Part shown: positions 34,298-42,622 of the stretch, piece after piece | How positions within the stretch are numbered: the first letter of the stretch is position 1 | How the letters are laid out: each line of letters starts with the position of its first letter | Source: SpSt-501 sp963700055 | Lineage (GTDB): Bacteria > Desulfobacterota > Desulfobacteria > Desulfobacterales > SpSt-501 | DNA length: 64,000 nucleotides | NCBI GenBank assembly: GCA_963700055.1 | Contig: CAVOWH010000024.1 | Span: 310,001-374,000, forward strand | Direction of reading: 5' to 3' | Notes under the pieces: generated by a model | The model's database searches: none | What the model was told of the DNA's origin: nothing | The model's input: the letters and a program-made list of their open reading frames with translations, nothing else | Translations under genes and position numbers: made by a program

Positions 34298-34322
34298 GCG
34301 GGGCTGCGGCTCCGCTTTTTTT
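34298..34322 (+). terminator. Intrinsic terminator, plus strand
   Basis: GCGGGG, CTGCGG loop, CTCCGC, then seven T residues. It is a textbook rho-independent terminator for rightward transcription, although no protein gene precedes it on that strand. Confidence 0.6.
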
Positions 34323-34391
34323 ATTGGGAACATGGCCGAAACCAGGGCCGGAGGTGGGAAACTCGGTGGGAATCGGGTTTCGAAAAATTGA

Positions 34392-34423
34392 ACAAGGGCT
34401 TAAGATTTCTCCTAAGCCCTTGT
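34392..34423 (-). terminator. Hairpin downstream of tRNA-Asp
   Basis: Perfect 11-bp arms ACAAGGGCTTA and TAAGCCCTTGT around ten bases. In minus orientation it is followed by TCAATTTTTCG, fitting termination of a tRNA-Val/tRNA-Asp transcript. On the plus strand it is followed by TTT, so it may work both ways. Confidence 0.6.
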
Positions 34424-34426
34424 TTT

Positions 34427-34476
34427 AAATGGCGGGGACGACGAGGCTCGAACTCGCGACCTCCGACGTGACAGGC
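34427..34476. repeat. 50-bp att-like repeat inside the intact tRNA-Asp
   Basis: Identical to 33052-33101. It covers the 3' half of tRNA-Asp from the anticodon loop outward, the favoured target of tyrosine-recombinase integrases. The element that duplicated it would span 33102-34426. Confidence 0.85.
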
Positions 34477-34507
34477 CGGCGCTCTAACCAAACTGAGCTA
34501 CGCCCCC
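34430..34507 (-). tRNA. tRNA-Asp (GTC)
   Basis: 78 nt in minus orientation. The acceptor stem GGGGGCG pairs with CGTCCCC (one G-U), the D arm is GCTCAGTTTGGTTAGAGC, the anticodon loop is CTGTCAC with anticodon GTC, the T loop is TTCGAGC, the discriminator is G and CCA is encoded. Confidence 0.97.
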
Positions 34508-34564
34508 GCAAATAAAATCTGGCTTTACGGTTCGTCCCGCTGGCGCCTTCCACCGGAAAGTCAG

Positions 34565-34640
34565 TGGTAGGCGGAACAGGGATCGAACCTGTGACCTTCG
34601 GCTTGTAAGGCCGACGCTCTCCCGGCTGAGCTATCCGCCC
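34565..34640 (-). tRNA. tRNA-Val (TAC)
   Basis: 76 nt in minus orientation, beginning GGGCGGATAGCTCAGC and ending CCGCCTACCA with encoded CCA. The anticodon stem-loop GGCCTTACAAGCC gives anticodon TAC. The first acceptor pair is G-U. It lies 57 bp upstream of tRNA-Asp on the same strand, so the two are probably co-transcribed. Confidence 0.97.
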
Positions 34641-34721
34641 CGAGCGATTGGCGCAAATTTTTTAACTACCAGCTTGGCCAAAAGCTGTCAAGCGCAATTT
34701 CCGCCGCAGCATTCACAGGGT

Positions 34722-37160
34722 TCAGTTGATGGCCCGGCCCGGCGGCTGCTCTTTTTCGACCGGCATTTTCAGCGGAATGTCCGCAGGTTTGAAAATCGCC
34801 TCTCCCTCCCGCGCGATGAGCGCATGGCCGAGCACCTCATCCATGTGTTCGACGAACCGAATGTCCATCTGGCTGGTGATGCTCTTGGGGATATCCTTGA
34901 GGTCCTTTTCATTCTCTTTCGGAATGATCACGCATTTGACCCCGCCCCGGTGAGCGGCGATGAGCTTTTCCTTCAAACCGCCGATCGGCAGCACCCGGCC
35001 CCGCAGCGTGATCTCCCCGGTCATGGCGATGTCGCGGTGCACCGGCCGCTTGGTCAAGGCCGAAACGAGCGACGTGCACATGGAAATCCCGGCCGAGGGC
35101 CCGTCCTTGGGAATCGCCCCCTCCGGTATATGGATGTGGATGTCGACCTTGCGGTGGAACTTCTCGTCGATCATCAAGTGATCGGCCCGCGACCGCACGT
35201 AGCTCAACGCGGCGTGGGCCGACTCCGTCATGACCTCCCCGAGTTTCCCGGTCACGGTCAGCTGTCCGCGGCCGGGCATCAGCAGGGTCTCGATGAACAG
35301 CAGTTCGCCGCCGACCGGCGTCCATGCCATGCCCGTGACCATGCCGACCTGGTCCTGCTCCTCCACCTGTTCCTGGCGGAAGCGGTACGGTCCCAAATAT
35401 TTGGGAACGGATTTTTCGCTCACGGCGAACTCGTTCTTGTCAGGGTGGGTCACCGCCTCGCGTGCCAATTTACGACAGATGGAGGCGATTTCGCGCTCGA
35501 GGTTGCGCACCCCGGCTTCGCGGGTATAGCGCCGAATCAGGGCCAGAAGGGCGTTGCGCGAGAATTCAACCTTCTTCCCCTCCAGGCCGTTGGTCTGGAT
35601 CTGCTTGGGCACCAGAAACTGTTCGGCAATGTGGTACTTCTCGACCTCCGTGTAGCCCGGCAGCCGGATGATTTCCATCCGGTCCTGGAGCGGCAGCGGG
35701 ATGTCGGGCAGGGTGTTGGCCGTCGTGATGAACAGGATGTCCGACAAGTCGTAGTCCAAGTCGAGGTAGTGGTCGTTGAAGGCGAAGTTCTGCTCGGGAT
35801 CGAGCACTTCAAGCAAGGCCGCCGAAGGGTCTCCACGGAAGTCCATGCTCATTTTGTCGACTTCGTCCAGGCAGAACACCGGGTTGCTCGCACCCACCTT
35901 CTTGAGTGACTGAATGACCTTGCCGGGCATGGCACCGATGTAGGTGCGGCGGTGGCCGCGGATTTCGGCCTCATCCCGCACTCCGCCCAACGACAGGCGC
36001 ACGTATTTGCGCCCGGTCGCGCGGGCGATGGACTTGGCCAGCGAGGTCTTGCCCACGCCGGGCGGACCGACGAAGCACAGGATCGGCCCGCGGATTTTCT
36101 TCACCAGCGCCTGCACGGCCAGGTATTCCAGGATGCGCTCCTTGGGTTTTTCCAACCCGTAATGGTCTTCTTCTAAAATCCGCTCCGCCTGGGGCAGGTC
36201 GTCCGCCACCTCGGTCTTTTCATACCAGGGCAGGCTCAGGATCCAGTCGATGTAGTTGCGCACCACCGTGGCTTCGGCCGACATGGGCGTCATCATCTTG
36301 AGCTTTTTGAGCTCGTGCTCGACCTTCTCCACGGCCTCCTTGGGCATTTTTTTGTTTTTGAGCTTTTCCTCGATCTCGCGGATCTCGTCGCTGAGGTCGT
36401 CCTCCGCCCCCATCTCTTTCTTGATGGCCCGCATCTGCTCGTTCAGATAGTACTGCTTCTGGGTCTTCTCCATCTGATCCTTGATGCGGGTCTTGATGCG
36501 TTGATCCATCCGGAAGACTTCAATCTCCATCTTGATCAGGCTCAGCAGCAGGGGCAACCGCTCGGCCAGGTCCACCGTGTCGAGCAGCCGCTGCTTGTCC
36601 TCGAGCTTGAAGGAGAAGTGCGAGGCCACGGTGTCGGCCATCTGCGAGGGGTCTGCGATCGAAGTGACGTTGGTGATCAGCTCCTTGGAGATGCTGCGGT
36701 TCAGTCCGGCGTATTCCTCGAACGTTTCGATCACGGAGCGCACCAGCGCAGTGGACTCCGCCGTGGAAAGCTCTTTTTCGGCCTGCCGTTCCAGTTCCAC
36801 CCGGAAGAATTCCTCCTCCGACAAGAACCGCACGACCCGCGCCCGGCTTTTGCCCTCCACCAAGGCCTTCACCGTTCCGTCGGGCAGACGCAGCAGCTGG
36901 AGCACCTTGCCGATCGTGCCCATCTCACTGATGTCCTGCTCCCCGGGGTTGTCGATCCCGGCCTTTTTCTGGGTGGCCAAAAAAACCACCTTGTCCTTGT
37001 TCATGGCCTCGGTCAGGGCGTTGACGGATTTGGCCCGCCCTACAAACAGAGGCGCCACCATGAATGGAAATACCACGATATCCCGCAGGGGCAGCAGCGG
37101 CAGCACGAGCCGGTGCGGGTTAGATTCCCCGTCTTTGAAAAACTTTGGAATATTCACCAT
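34722..37160 (-). CDS. lon: ATP-dependent protease La (Lon)
   Basis: An 812-residue LonA protease. The N-terminal domain (PLLPLRDIVVFPFMVAPLFVGR) is followed by a coiled-coil region, the AAA+ module with Walker A GPPGVGKTSLAKSIA and Walker B FCLDEVDK, and the protease domain with catalytic serine in PKDGPSAGISM and lysine in GGLKEKLIAAHRGG. It degrades misfolded and regulatory proteins. It ends the protein quality-control block tig-clpP-clpX-lon, 159 bp after clpX, with repeat-like DNA between. Confidence 0.97.
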   Translation of the reverse strand: MVNIPKFFKDGESNPHRLVLPLLPLRDIVVFPFMVAPLFVGRAKSVNALTEAMNKDKVVFLATQKKAGIDNPGEQDISEMGTIGKVLQLLRLPDGTVKALVEGKSRARVVRFLSEEEFFRVELERQAEKELSTAESTALVRSVIETFEEYAGLNRSISKELITNVTSIADPSQMADTVASHFSFKLEDKQRLLDTVDLAERLPLLLSLIKMEIEVFRMDQRIKTRIKDQMEKTQKQYYLNEQMRAIKKEMGAEDDLSDEIREIEEKLKNKKMPKEAVEKVEHELKKLKMMTPMSAEATVVRNYIDWILSLPWYEKTEVADDLPQAERILEEDHYGLEKPKERILEYLAVQALVKKIRGPILCFVGPPGVGKTSLAKSIARATGRKYVRLSLGGVRDEAEIRGHRRTYIGAMPGKVIQSLKKVGASNPVFCLDEVDKMSMDFRGDPSAALLEVLDPEQNFAFNDHYLDLDYDLSDILFITTANTLPDIPLPLQDRMEIIRLPGYTEVEKYHIAEQFLVPKQIQTNGLEGKKVEFSRNALLALIRRYTREAGVRNLEREIASICRKLAREAVTHPDKNEFAVSEKSVPKYLGPYRFRQEQVEEQDQVGMVTGMAWTPVGGELLFIETLLMPGRGQLTVTGKLGEVMTESAHAALSYVRSRADHLMIDEKFHRKVDIHIHIPEGAIPKDGPSAGISMCTSLVSALTKRPVHRDIAMTGEITLRGRVLPIGGLKEKLIAAHRGGVKCVIIPKENEKDLKDIPKSITSQMDIRFVEHMDEVLGHALIAREGEAIFKPADIPLKMPVEKEQPPGRAIN

Positions 37161-37181
37161 ATCTCACACGGAAACATGCTT

Positions 37182-37202
37182 AAAGCTCGAGGCTCGAAGC
37201 TC
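37182..37202. repeat. Heptamer repeat, half-site
   Basis: Three tandem 7-bp units ending in GCTC: AAAGCTC, GAGGCTC, GAAGCTC. It follows the period-7 pattern of the hairpins at 19.6, 51.0 and 55.3 kb, but no inverted partner was found nearby. Confidence 0.55.
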
Positions 37203-37229
37203 AAAGGGTATGGGCGATAATTCTCTGGA

Positions 37230-37263
37230 TGCAAAAGCTGTCGCGGCCGGAAGCCGCTCCACA
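37230..37263. repeat. Degenerate REP-like element
   Basis: CTGTCGCGGCCGGAAGCCGC followed by TCCACAAAT. It keeps the GCGGC...GCCGC hairpin and the CTCC/CACAA end of the REP-like family seen at 16.8, 21.1, 52.0 and 58.9 kb, but only one half. Confidence 0.45.
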
Positions 37264-37293
37264 AATACCGATCTCAACTGCCTGCAGTTCATT

Positions 37294-37321
37294 GAGGAAA
37301 TCGGCCATGGCCGATTTCCTC
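37294..37321. repeat. Perfect 28-bp palindrome at the clpX stop codon
   Basis: Arms GAGGAAATCGGCC and GGCCGATTTCCTC with AT at the centre. It reaches into the clpX stop codon. It could form a very stable hairpin at the 3' end of clpX mRNA, but no T-run follows. A stabilising or pausing element between clpX and lon is possible. Confidence 0.7.
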
Positions 37322-38564
37322 AGGCCTGTTTCTTGGTTTGTTCGAACAGCAGAATGGGATCCTCTTTGTTCATGACCACATCCTCGCTGATGACGCACTC
37401 TTTGACGTTTTCAAGCGAGGGCAGCTCATACATGATGTCCAACATGCAGGATTCCATGATGGCACGCAGGCCCCGCGCCCCGGATTTGCGCTTGATCGCC
37501 TCCTTGGAAACGGCCGACAAGGCGCTGTCGGTAAAACGCAGATTCACCCCTTCCATTTCGAACAGCTTCTGGTACTGCTTGATCAGAGCGTTCTTGGGTT
37601 CCTTGAGGATGCGAATCAGGCTGTCTTCATTGAGTTCGTGCAGGGTCGCGATGACCGGCAGCCGGCCGAGGAATTCGGGAATCAGGCCGTATTTGATCAG
37701 GTCCTCCGGCTGCACCATCTTGAGCGTCTCGCCGATCGTACGCTCCTTTTCCTGGACGATCTTGGCGCCAAAGCCCATCAGCTTGGGTCCCAGGCGGCGC
37801 TGGATGATCTTCTCCAGGCCCGTAAAGGTGCCCCCGCAGACGAAGAGGATGTTGGTGGTATCGACCTTGATGAAGTCCTGCTGGGGGTGCTTGCGCCCGC
37901 CCTTGGGAGGAACGCTCGCCAGCGTGCCCTCCAGAATCTTGAGCAGCGCCTGCTGCACACCCTCCCCCGAAACGTCCCGGGTGATCGAGGGGTTGTCGGC
38001 CTTGCTGGCGATCTTGTCGATTTCGTCGATGTAAACGATCCCGCGCTTGGCCTTTTCAACGTCATAGTCGGCATTCTGCAACAATGACAGGATGATGTTC
38101 TCGACGTCCTCACCCACGTAACCGGCTTCGGTCAGGCTGGTGGCGTCGGCGATCGTAAAGGGCACGTTCAGAAACCGCGCCAGGGTCTGGGCCAGCAGGG
38201 TCTTGCCGCAGCCGGTCGGGCCGATCAGCAGGATGTTGCTTTTCTGAACGTCCACATCCCCGGCGTTGAAGGCCGACTCCAGGCGCTTGTAGTGGTTGTA
38301 GACCGCGACCGAAAGGATTTTTTTGGCCGGCTCCTGCTCGATCACATAGCCGTCCAGGCGCTCCTTGATCTCCTTGGGGGTCAGGAAATGGGTGGTGTCC
38401 TTGGCGTCCTTTTCCGTCTCCTCATCGATGATTTCGCTGCACAGCTGGATGCACTCGTCGCAGATGTAAACCGCGGGGCCGGCGATCAGCTTGCGGACCT
38501 CGGACTGGTTCTTGCCGCAGAACGAGCAGAACAGGTTGTCGTTGTCGTCCTTCTTCTTCGCCAT
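37320..38564 (-). CDS. clpX: ATP-dependent Clp protease ATP-binding subunit ClpX
   Basis: A 414-residue AAA+ unfoldase. The N-terminal zinc-binding domain has CSFCGKNQSEV and YICDECIQLC; Walker A is GPTGCGKTLLAQTLA, Walker B is GIVYIDEIDK, the pore loop GYVGEDVE is present, and the ClpP-contacting loop appears as GLIPEFLGRLPV followed by the sensor region. It delivers unfolded substrates to ClpP, whose gene ends 1 bp before this start. Confidence 0.98.
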   Translation of the reverse strand: MAKKKDDNDNLFCSFCGKNQSEVRKLIAGPAVYICDECIQLCSEIIDEETEKDAKDTTHFLTPKEIKERLDGYVIEQEPAKKILSVAVYNHYKRLESAFNAGDVDVQKSNILLIGPTGCGKTLLAQTLARFLNVPFTIADATSLTEAGYVGEDVENIILSLLQNADYDVEKAKRGIVYIDEIDKIASKADNPSITRDVSGEGVQQALLKILEGTLASVPPKGGRKHPQQDFIKVDTTNILFVCGGTFTGLEKIIQRRLGPKLMGFGAKIVQEKERTIGETLKMVQPEDLIKYGLIPEFLGRLPVIATLHELNEDSLIRILKEPKNALIKQYQKLFEMEGVNLRFTDSALSAVSKEAIKRKSGARGLRAIMESCMLDIMYELPSLENVKECVISEDVVMNKEDPILLFEQTKKQA

Positions 38565-38565
38565 G

Positions 38566-39180
38566 CTATTCCTCCGGTTTTTCCAAACGGTCGAGATCCT
38601 GACGGTTGGCGATCACGTGATCGATAATTCCGTAATTTTTGGCCTCTTGGGCGCTCATGAAATAATCCCGATCGGTATCGCGCTGAATCAAATCCATCGT
38701 CTTGCCGGTATGCTCTACGAGGATCTGGTTGAGGGCCGCCTTCATCCGCAGCATTTCTTTGGCCTGAATCTCGATGTCCGACGCCTGGCCCTGAAACCCG
38801 CCCATGGGCTGATGGATCAAAATCCGTGCGTTGGGCAGCGAGTAGCGCTTGCCCCGGGTGCCCGCGGTAAGCAGCAAAGCGCCCATGCTGGCGGCCTGAC
38901 CGATACAAACCGTGGCAATGTCCGGCTTGATGTACTGCATGGTGTCGTAAACCGCCAAACCGGCCGTCACCAAGCCCCCAGGCGAGTTGATATAGAAATT
39001 GATGTCCTTGTCCGGCTCTTCGGATTCCAGAAAGAGCAGCTGCGCAATCAGCAGGTTGGCGACCTCGTCGTTCATGGCCGAGCCCAGAAAGATGATCCGG
39101 TCCTTCAACAACCGGGAGTAGATGTCATAGGCGCGCTCGCCGCGGCTGCTTTGTTCGATGACCATGGGAATCAGTGGCAC
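38566..39180 (-). CDS. clpP: ATP-dependent Clp protease proteolytic subunit ClpP
   Basis: A 204-residue serine protease forming a tetradecameric chamber. The catalytic serine is Ser98 in GQAASMGALLL, the histidine is His123 in RILIHQPMGG, and the aspartate lies in the DTDRDYF stretch. The N-terminal MPLIPMVIEQSSRGERAYDI is typical. It sits between tig and clpX in the canonical tig-clpP-clpX order. Confidence 0.98.
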   Translation of the reverse strand: MPLIPMVIEQSSRGERAYDIYSRLLKDRIIFLGSAMNDEVANLLIAQLLFLESEEPDKDINFYINSPGGLVTAGLAVYDTMQYIKPDIATVCIGQAASMGALLLTAGTRGKRYSLPNARILIHQPMGGFQGQASDIEIQAKEMLRMKAALNQILVEHTGKTMDLIQRDTDRDYFMSAQEAKNYGIIDHVIANRQDLDRLEKPEE

Positions 39181-39253
39181 TCTATTTCTCCTTCTTATTC
39201 GGTTTCGCCAATCGCTCCATCGCGTCCTGTCGACCTGGATGGCGGATCAATCG

Positions 39254-40567
39254 CTAACGGGATTCGGGCCCGACGTCCTCGATGGTGCTGCCGTCGAGGA
39301 CGAGCTTGGTGGCTTTCTTTTCCAGTAAGGCATGTTTGTAGTAGTCTATCTTTTCAGGATTCTCACGGTAGTAGCGCCGAATCTCCTCCACGGGCTGCTG
39401 GAAGCTGTCCGCCATTTTCTGCATGGCCTCATTGAGCTCATCGTCGCTCAGCTCGAGTCTTTCCTGGTCGATGATCTTGCCCAGGATCAGGTGGCGCTTG
39501 ACCTGTTTCAGCGCCGTGTCGCGGTATTTTTCAGCGATGACCTCACGCGACAGCCCGGCGTCTTTTAACGACGTGTTGCGGTAGGAAAAGGAGCGCTCGG
39601 CCTCCTCGACGATTCCATCGAGTTCCATTTCCACCAACGCCTCCGGCACCTCGAACGGGGAGCGATCGAGCAAGCCGGTGAAGATCTGCTCGCTCAGCTC
39701 CTGCTCGACCCGTTTTTCGTAACCCTGGGTCAAGTTATCCGTGATTCCCCGCTTGAGATCCTCAAGCGTTTCGAAGCGGCCGGCGCTCTTGGCGAATTCG
39801 TCATTGATCTCCGGCAGGATCTCCTCACGGATTTCGCTCAGCTTCACCTTGAATTGCAGGGTCTGCTCGGCCAGGGCCTTGTTGGCGTAGTCGGCCGGAA
39901 AGGTCACCGGAAACTCGCGGCTGTCGCCGGGCGCCATGTCGACCAGCTGCTGGTCGAACTCCTTGAGGACGCTGCCGGCGCCGACTTTCAGGGTGAAATT
40001 CTCGGTCTTGGGGGCGCCCGCAAACGGTCGGCCGTCTTTAAACCCCTCGAAGTCAATCAACACATGGTCGCCTTCGCGCACGGGGCGGCTCTCGGCGATC
40101 TTCTGCAAACGAGCCAGGTTTTTCTGGAGCATCTTCAGCTGGGTGTCTATCTCCGCCGCGCTGACCTTGTAAGTGGACCGCTTCAGCTGCAGCCCCTTCA
40201 GATCGATGTCGGCGATCGGCGGCGTCACCTCGACGGTGGCGGCATATTTGTAGGGTTGCGATACGTCAAGCTCCGGTGGGTCCAACTTCGGCCGGCCTAC
40301 CACCCGGAGATCTTTTTCCTTGAGCGCCTCGATCAATGAACTCTGAATCAGCCGGGAGGAAACATCGGCCAAAACGTCTTTCCGGAACATTTTTTCCAGC
40401 ACCGATCGCGGGACTTTTCCGGGCCGGAACCCTTTGATCTTGGCGCTCTTCTTGATTTCTTCGTAGGCCCTGTCGATCTCCCGTGCGACCTCTTCGCGGG
40501 GGATTTCGACGTGCAGCATCTTCTTGACGCTGCTGATGTCTTCAACGGTTACCTGCATCGATGGCAC
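39254..40567 (-). CDS. tig: Trigger factor (ribosome-associated chaperone)
   Basis: A 437-residue chaperone with peptidyl-prolyl isomerase activity. The ribosome-binding signature appears as KIKGFRPGKVPRSVLEKMF near residue 45; the FKBP-like domain includes VLIDFEGFKDGRPFAGA and LKVGAGSVLKEFDQQLVDM; the C-terminal helical domain follows. It heads the tig-clpP-clpX-lon block and lies 66 bp downstream of the co-directional tRNA-Leu. Confidence 0.97.
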   Translation of the reverse strand: MPSMQVTVEDISSVKKMLHVEIPREEVAREIDRAYEEIKKSAKIKGFRPGKVPRSVLEKMFRKDVLADVSSRLIQSSLIEALKEKDLRVVGRPKLDPPELDVSQPYKYAATVEVTPPIADIDLKGLQLKRSTYKVSAAEIDTQLKMLQKNLARLQKIAESRPVREGDHVLIDFEGFKDGRPFAGAPKTENFTLKVGAGSVLKEFDQQLVDMAPGDSREFPVTFPADYANKALAEQTLQFKVKLSEIREEILPEINDEFAKSAGRFETLEDLKRGITDNLTQGYEKRVEQELSEQIFTGLLDRSPFEVPEALVEMELDGIVEEAERSFSYRNTSLKDAGLSREVIAEKYRDTALKQVKRHLILGKIIDQERLELSDDELNEAMQKMADSFQQPVEEIRRYYRENPEKIDYYKHALLEKKATKLVLDGSTIEDVGPESR

Positions 40568-40633
40568 GCCTTCCTATGCAAAGATATTTTTCCCGGTAAG
40601 GGTGGCGATCGCCGCGTCGAGGAGCGCCGAAAA

Positions 40634-40720
40634 TGGTGCGAGAGGGGAGACTTGAACTCCCATTCTGTCGCCAGAGCTGGATCCTAAATCCAGTGCGTCT
40701 GCCAGTTCCGCCACTCTCGC
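40634..40720 (-). tRNA. tRNA-Leu (TAG)
   Basis: 87 nt in minus orientation with the long variable arm of class II tRNAs. It begins GCGAGAGTGGCGGAACTGGC, the anticodon loop ATTTAGGA gives anticodon TAG, and it ends CTCTCGCACCA with encoded CCA. Confidence 0.97.
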
Positions 40721-40945
40721 TAATCGGCAACATTGCGCCGTTTTAGGCAAGAAAAAGCCCACCTGAGCCTTGCGAGTGGCCCGATCAGCGGGTAAAAACT
40801 ACATAAAGTTAATTTTTTCACGCTTTTGGTTCAGTATAAAGTCAAAAATCAACGATGTCAACACAGGCCAACACCGCTTCTCCGCACCCCCACGGCTGGC
40901 TTGCTTAAACTGCCGCGTCGTGTTAACCATCGGCTGGATCGGGGC

Positions 40946-41022
40946 CGGGGCGTGGCGCAGCCTGGTAGCGCACCTGCTTTGGGAGCAGGGGGTCGTCAGT
41001 TCAAATCTGACCGCCCCGACCA
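40946..41022 (+). tRNA. tRNA-Pro (TGG)
   Basis: 77 nt on the plus strand: CGGGGCGTGGCGCAGCCTGG at the 5' end, anticodon loop CTTTGGGA with anticodon TGG, and GCCCCGACCA at the 3' end. A possible promoter, TTGCTT with TAACCA 17 bp later, lies at 40901-40929. Confidence 0.97.
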
Positions 41023-41030
41023 AAAAATTC

Positions 41031-41058
41031 AGCCGGGCGAATCCCGGCTGTATTTTTT
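41031..41058 (+). terminator. Intrinsic terminator of tRNA-Pro
   Basis: AGCCGGG, CGAAT loop, CCCGGCT, followed by GTATTTTTT, 8 bp after the tRNA CCA. Confidence 0.85.
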
Positions 41059-41212
41059 GGTTCGCATTAGATCAGCGCATCGCTTTCCGGGATTGGCCCT
41101 CAAGTTGATATCTCATCCGCAAAGAGTCAAGCCGCCCGCATGGAAATACATAGAACGAGCGGCCGCGGCAAGACTCTTGACTTTCGAAGTTTGATAAATC
41201 AGAACGGGCTTC

Positions 41213-42622
41213 ATGCGTGCGCTCAGCGACATTGCCGCCCTCCATCGCCGGTTTAAAACCGTCGGCTCCGCGCTCATGCGGGTCAATCTCAACAACACCC
41301 ACAGCGGCAACATGTCCTGCCGCGACCCTCAGGACGCCGGCCGCTTTTGGATCACCGCCTCCGGCGCCCCGTGCGGCGATCTCGCCCCTGCGGACCTCGT
41401 TGCGGTGCGCTTCGACCACCTGCGCCATAAAGGGCCTGCCCGGCCGTCATCGGAAGCCAACACGCACCGCCGCGTGCTGGAGCTACCCGGCGTGAACGCC
41501 TGCATCCACTGCCATGCGATCGCCAGCACGCTGCTCGGTTTTGAAACGCCGCAGAAACCGATCTTCCTGCTTGAACCCGACCCCCCACGCTCGGATTCGG
41601 AGGAGTATCTCTTTCAGCCGGTGGATGTCTGGGGCGCAGGCCTGATCGGAGCCGTCCCGGTGGGGGTTTACCAAGACACGGTCGGCTCATCCGAAATGGA
41701 GCAGCGGATCCCCGCTCACCTGGGCCGGGCTCCCGTCACCATCGTCAAAGGTCATGGGCCTTTTGCCCGCGGGCAAAGCCTGGAGGAATGCCTGCATTAT
41801 GTCAGCGTCCTGGAGAACAGCGCGACCGTGGCCATCGCACTGAGCCGGCGCGGGATCGACATCTTACCCCTTCAGCATGCCATCCGTTCGTCGAGCGCCC
41901 AGGGGATCTTCGCATGGGCGCCGCGCCCTGTGGATGGCTCGGATCGGCCTCCGGAACCGGCCGTCGACGCCGCAACCCGTCGTGAATTCAACGCTTGGCT
42001 TTGCTATAATTTCGACCTCGGGCTGGGCGCTTTCGGCACCGGCTCCATGAGCTGCAAGCTATCCGCCGATGAGATGATCTTCTGCCCCATGTCGGCCGCA
42101 CCCCCTGGCATTGAGGCGGCCCTGCAACGCATTCCGCTCCGTCCGGAGGAGCCTGAGGCAGCGGATGTGCGTCTGCATCGCCGGATCTACACCCGCACTC
42201 CCTATACCGTCTGCATCGTGTCCGCCAGCCCTCTGGCGACCGCTGAGGCAATGGCTGCTCTGGCGACGGTGGCTGGGGTCGAAGCGCTGACTGGTAAACC
42301 CAGTTCCCTCGAACGCCCTGCAGGCGAGCCCCCGGTCGTAGTCCCCATCGATGCCGAGGCGGCGCACTACAAGGTGCGCCTGCCGGTGGCGAGTCTCCCT
42401 GCACTGGCGGGCAGCGCTGGAGAAGACCTTATCCCCAGCCTGCTCCAATCCGCAAACGGCTGCTGCCTCGTCGCCGGCGGCGGGGTGATCGCCGCCGGCG
42501 AGGAGCGCCTCGGGCAGGCGGCCTACCGGGTGTCGCTGGCCGAGCGCGTGGCGCGTTTCCGCCTGGAAGTGGCCCTCAACCATCGCCTGCTGGGTGGCCC
42601 GGCGGTAGCAGCATTCGAATGA
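41213..42622 (+). CDS. Tandem class II aldolase/adducin-domain protein
   Basis: A 469-residue protein built of two class II aldolase-like halves. The first (about 1-215) keeps the fold's NTHSGNMSCRD loop, the zinc-site histidines in CIHCHAIAST and a later histidine in KGHGPFARG. The second (about 245-469) has GTGSMSCKLSADEMIFCPMS and TPYTVCIVSASPLATAEA, but its HCH position reads VCIVS, so the metal site is lost. Members with one domain are fuculose- or ribulose-phosphate aldolases and epimerases. The natural substrate is not predictable. It overlaps the esterase gene by 4 bp. The ATG at 41213 has little ribosome-binding sequence. Confidence 0.82.
   Translation: MRALSDIAALHRRFKTVGSALMRVNLNNTHSGNMSCRDPQDAGRFWITASGAPCGDLAPADLVAVRFDHLRHKGPARPSSEANTHRRVLELPGVNACIHCHAIASTLLGFETPQKPIFLLEPDPPRSDSEEYLFQPVDVWGAGLIGAVPVGVYQDTVGSSEMEQRIPAHLGRAPVTIVKGHGPFARGQSLEECLHYVSVLENSATVAIALSRRGIDILPLQHAIRSSSAQGIFAWAPRPVDGSDRPPEPAVDAATRREFNAWLCYNFDLGLGAFGTGSMSCKLSADEMIFCPMSAAPPGIEAALQRIPLRPEEPEAADVRLHRRIYTRTPYTVCIVSASPLATAEAMAALATVAGVEALTGKPSSLERPAGEPPVVVPIDAEAAHYKVRLPVASLPALAGSAGEDLIPSLLQSANGCCLVAGGGVIAAGEERLGQAAYRVSLAERVARFRLEVALNHRLLGGPAVAAFE

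Larger units (their letters stand above)
33936..34429. other. Non-coding part of the island, possible small transcript
   Basis: About 490 bp with no convincing protein gene. The part 34080-34150 is AT-rich (runs such as TAATAATAATAAATAC); from 34150 it turns GC-rich and contains GC-rich stem-forming segments, ending in a good plus-strand terminator at 34298-34322. A rightward small RNA of about 150-200 nt is possible. A short frame at 34147-34428 has no recognisable features and runs through the terminator. Confidence 0.35.

Noticed and set aside
36532..38034. A 500-codon plus-strand open frame across lon and clpX
   Set aside because: Serine/arginine-rich shadow of two conserved genes on the other strand.
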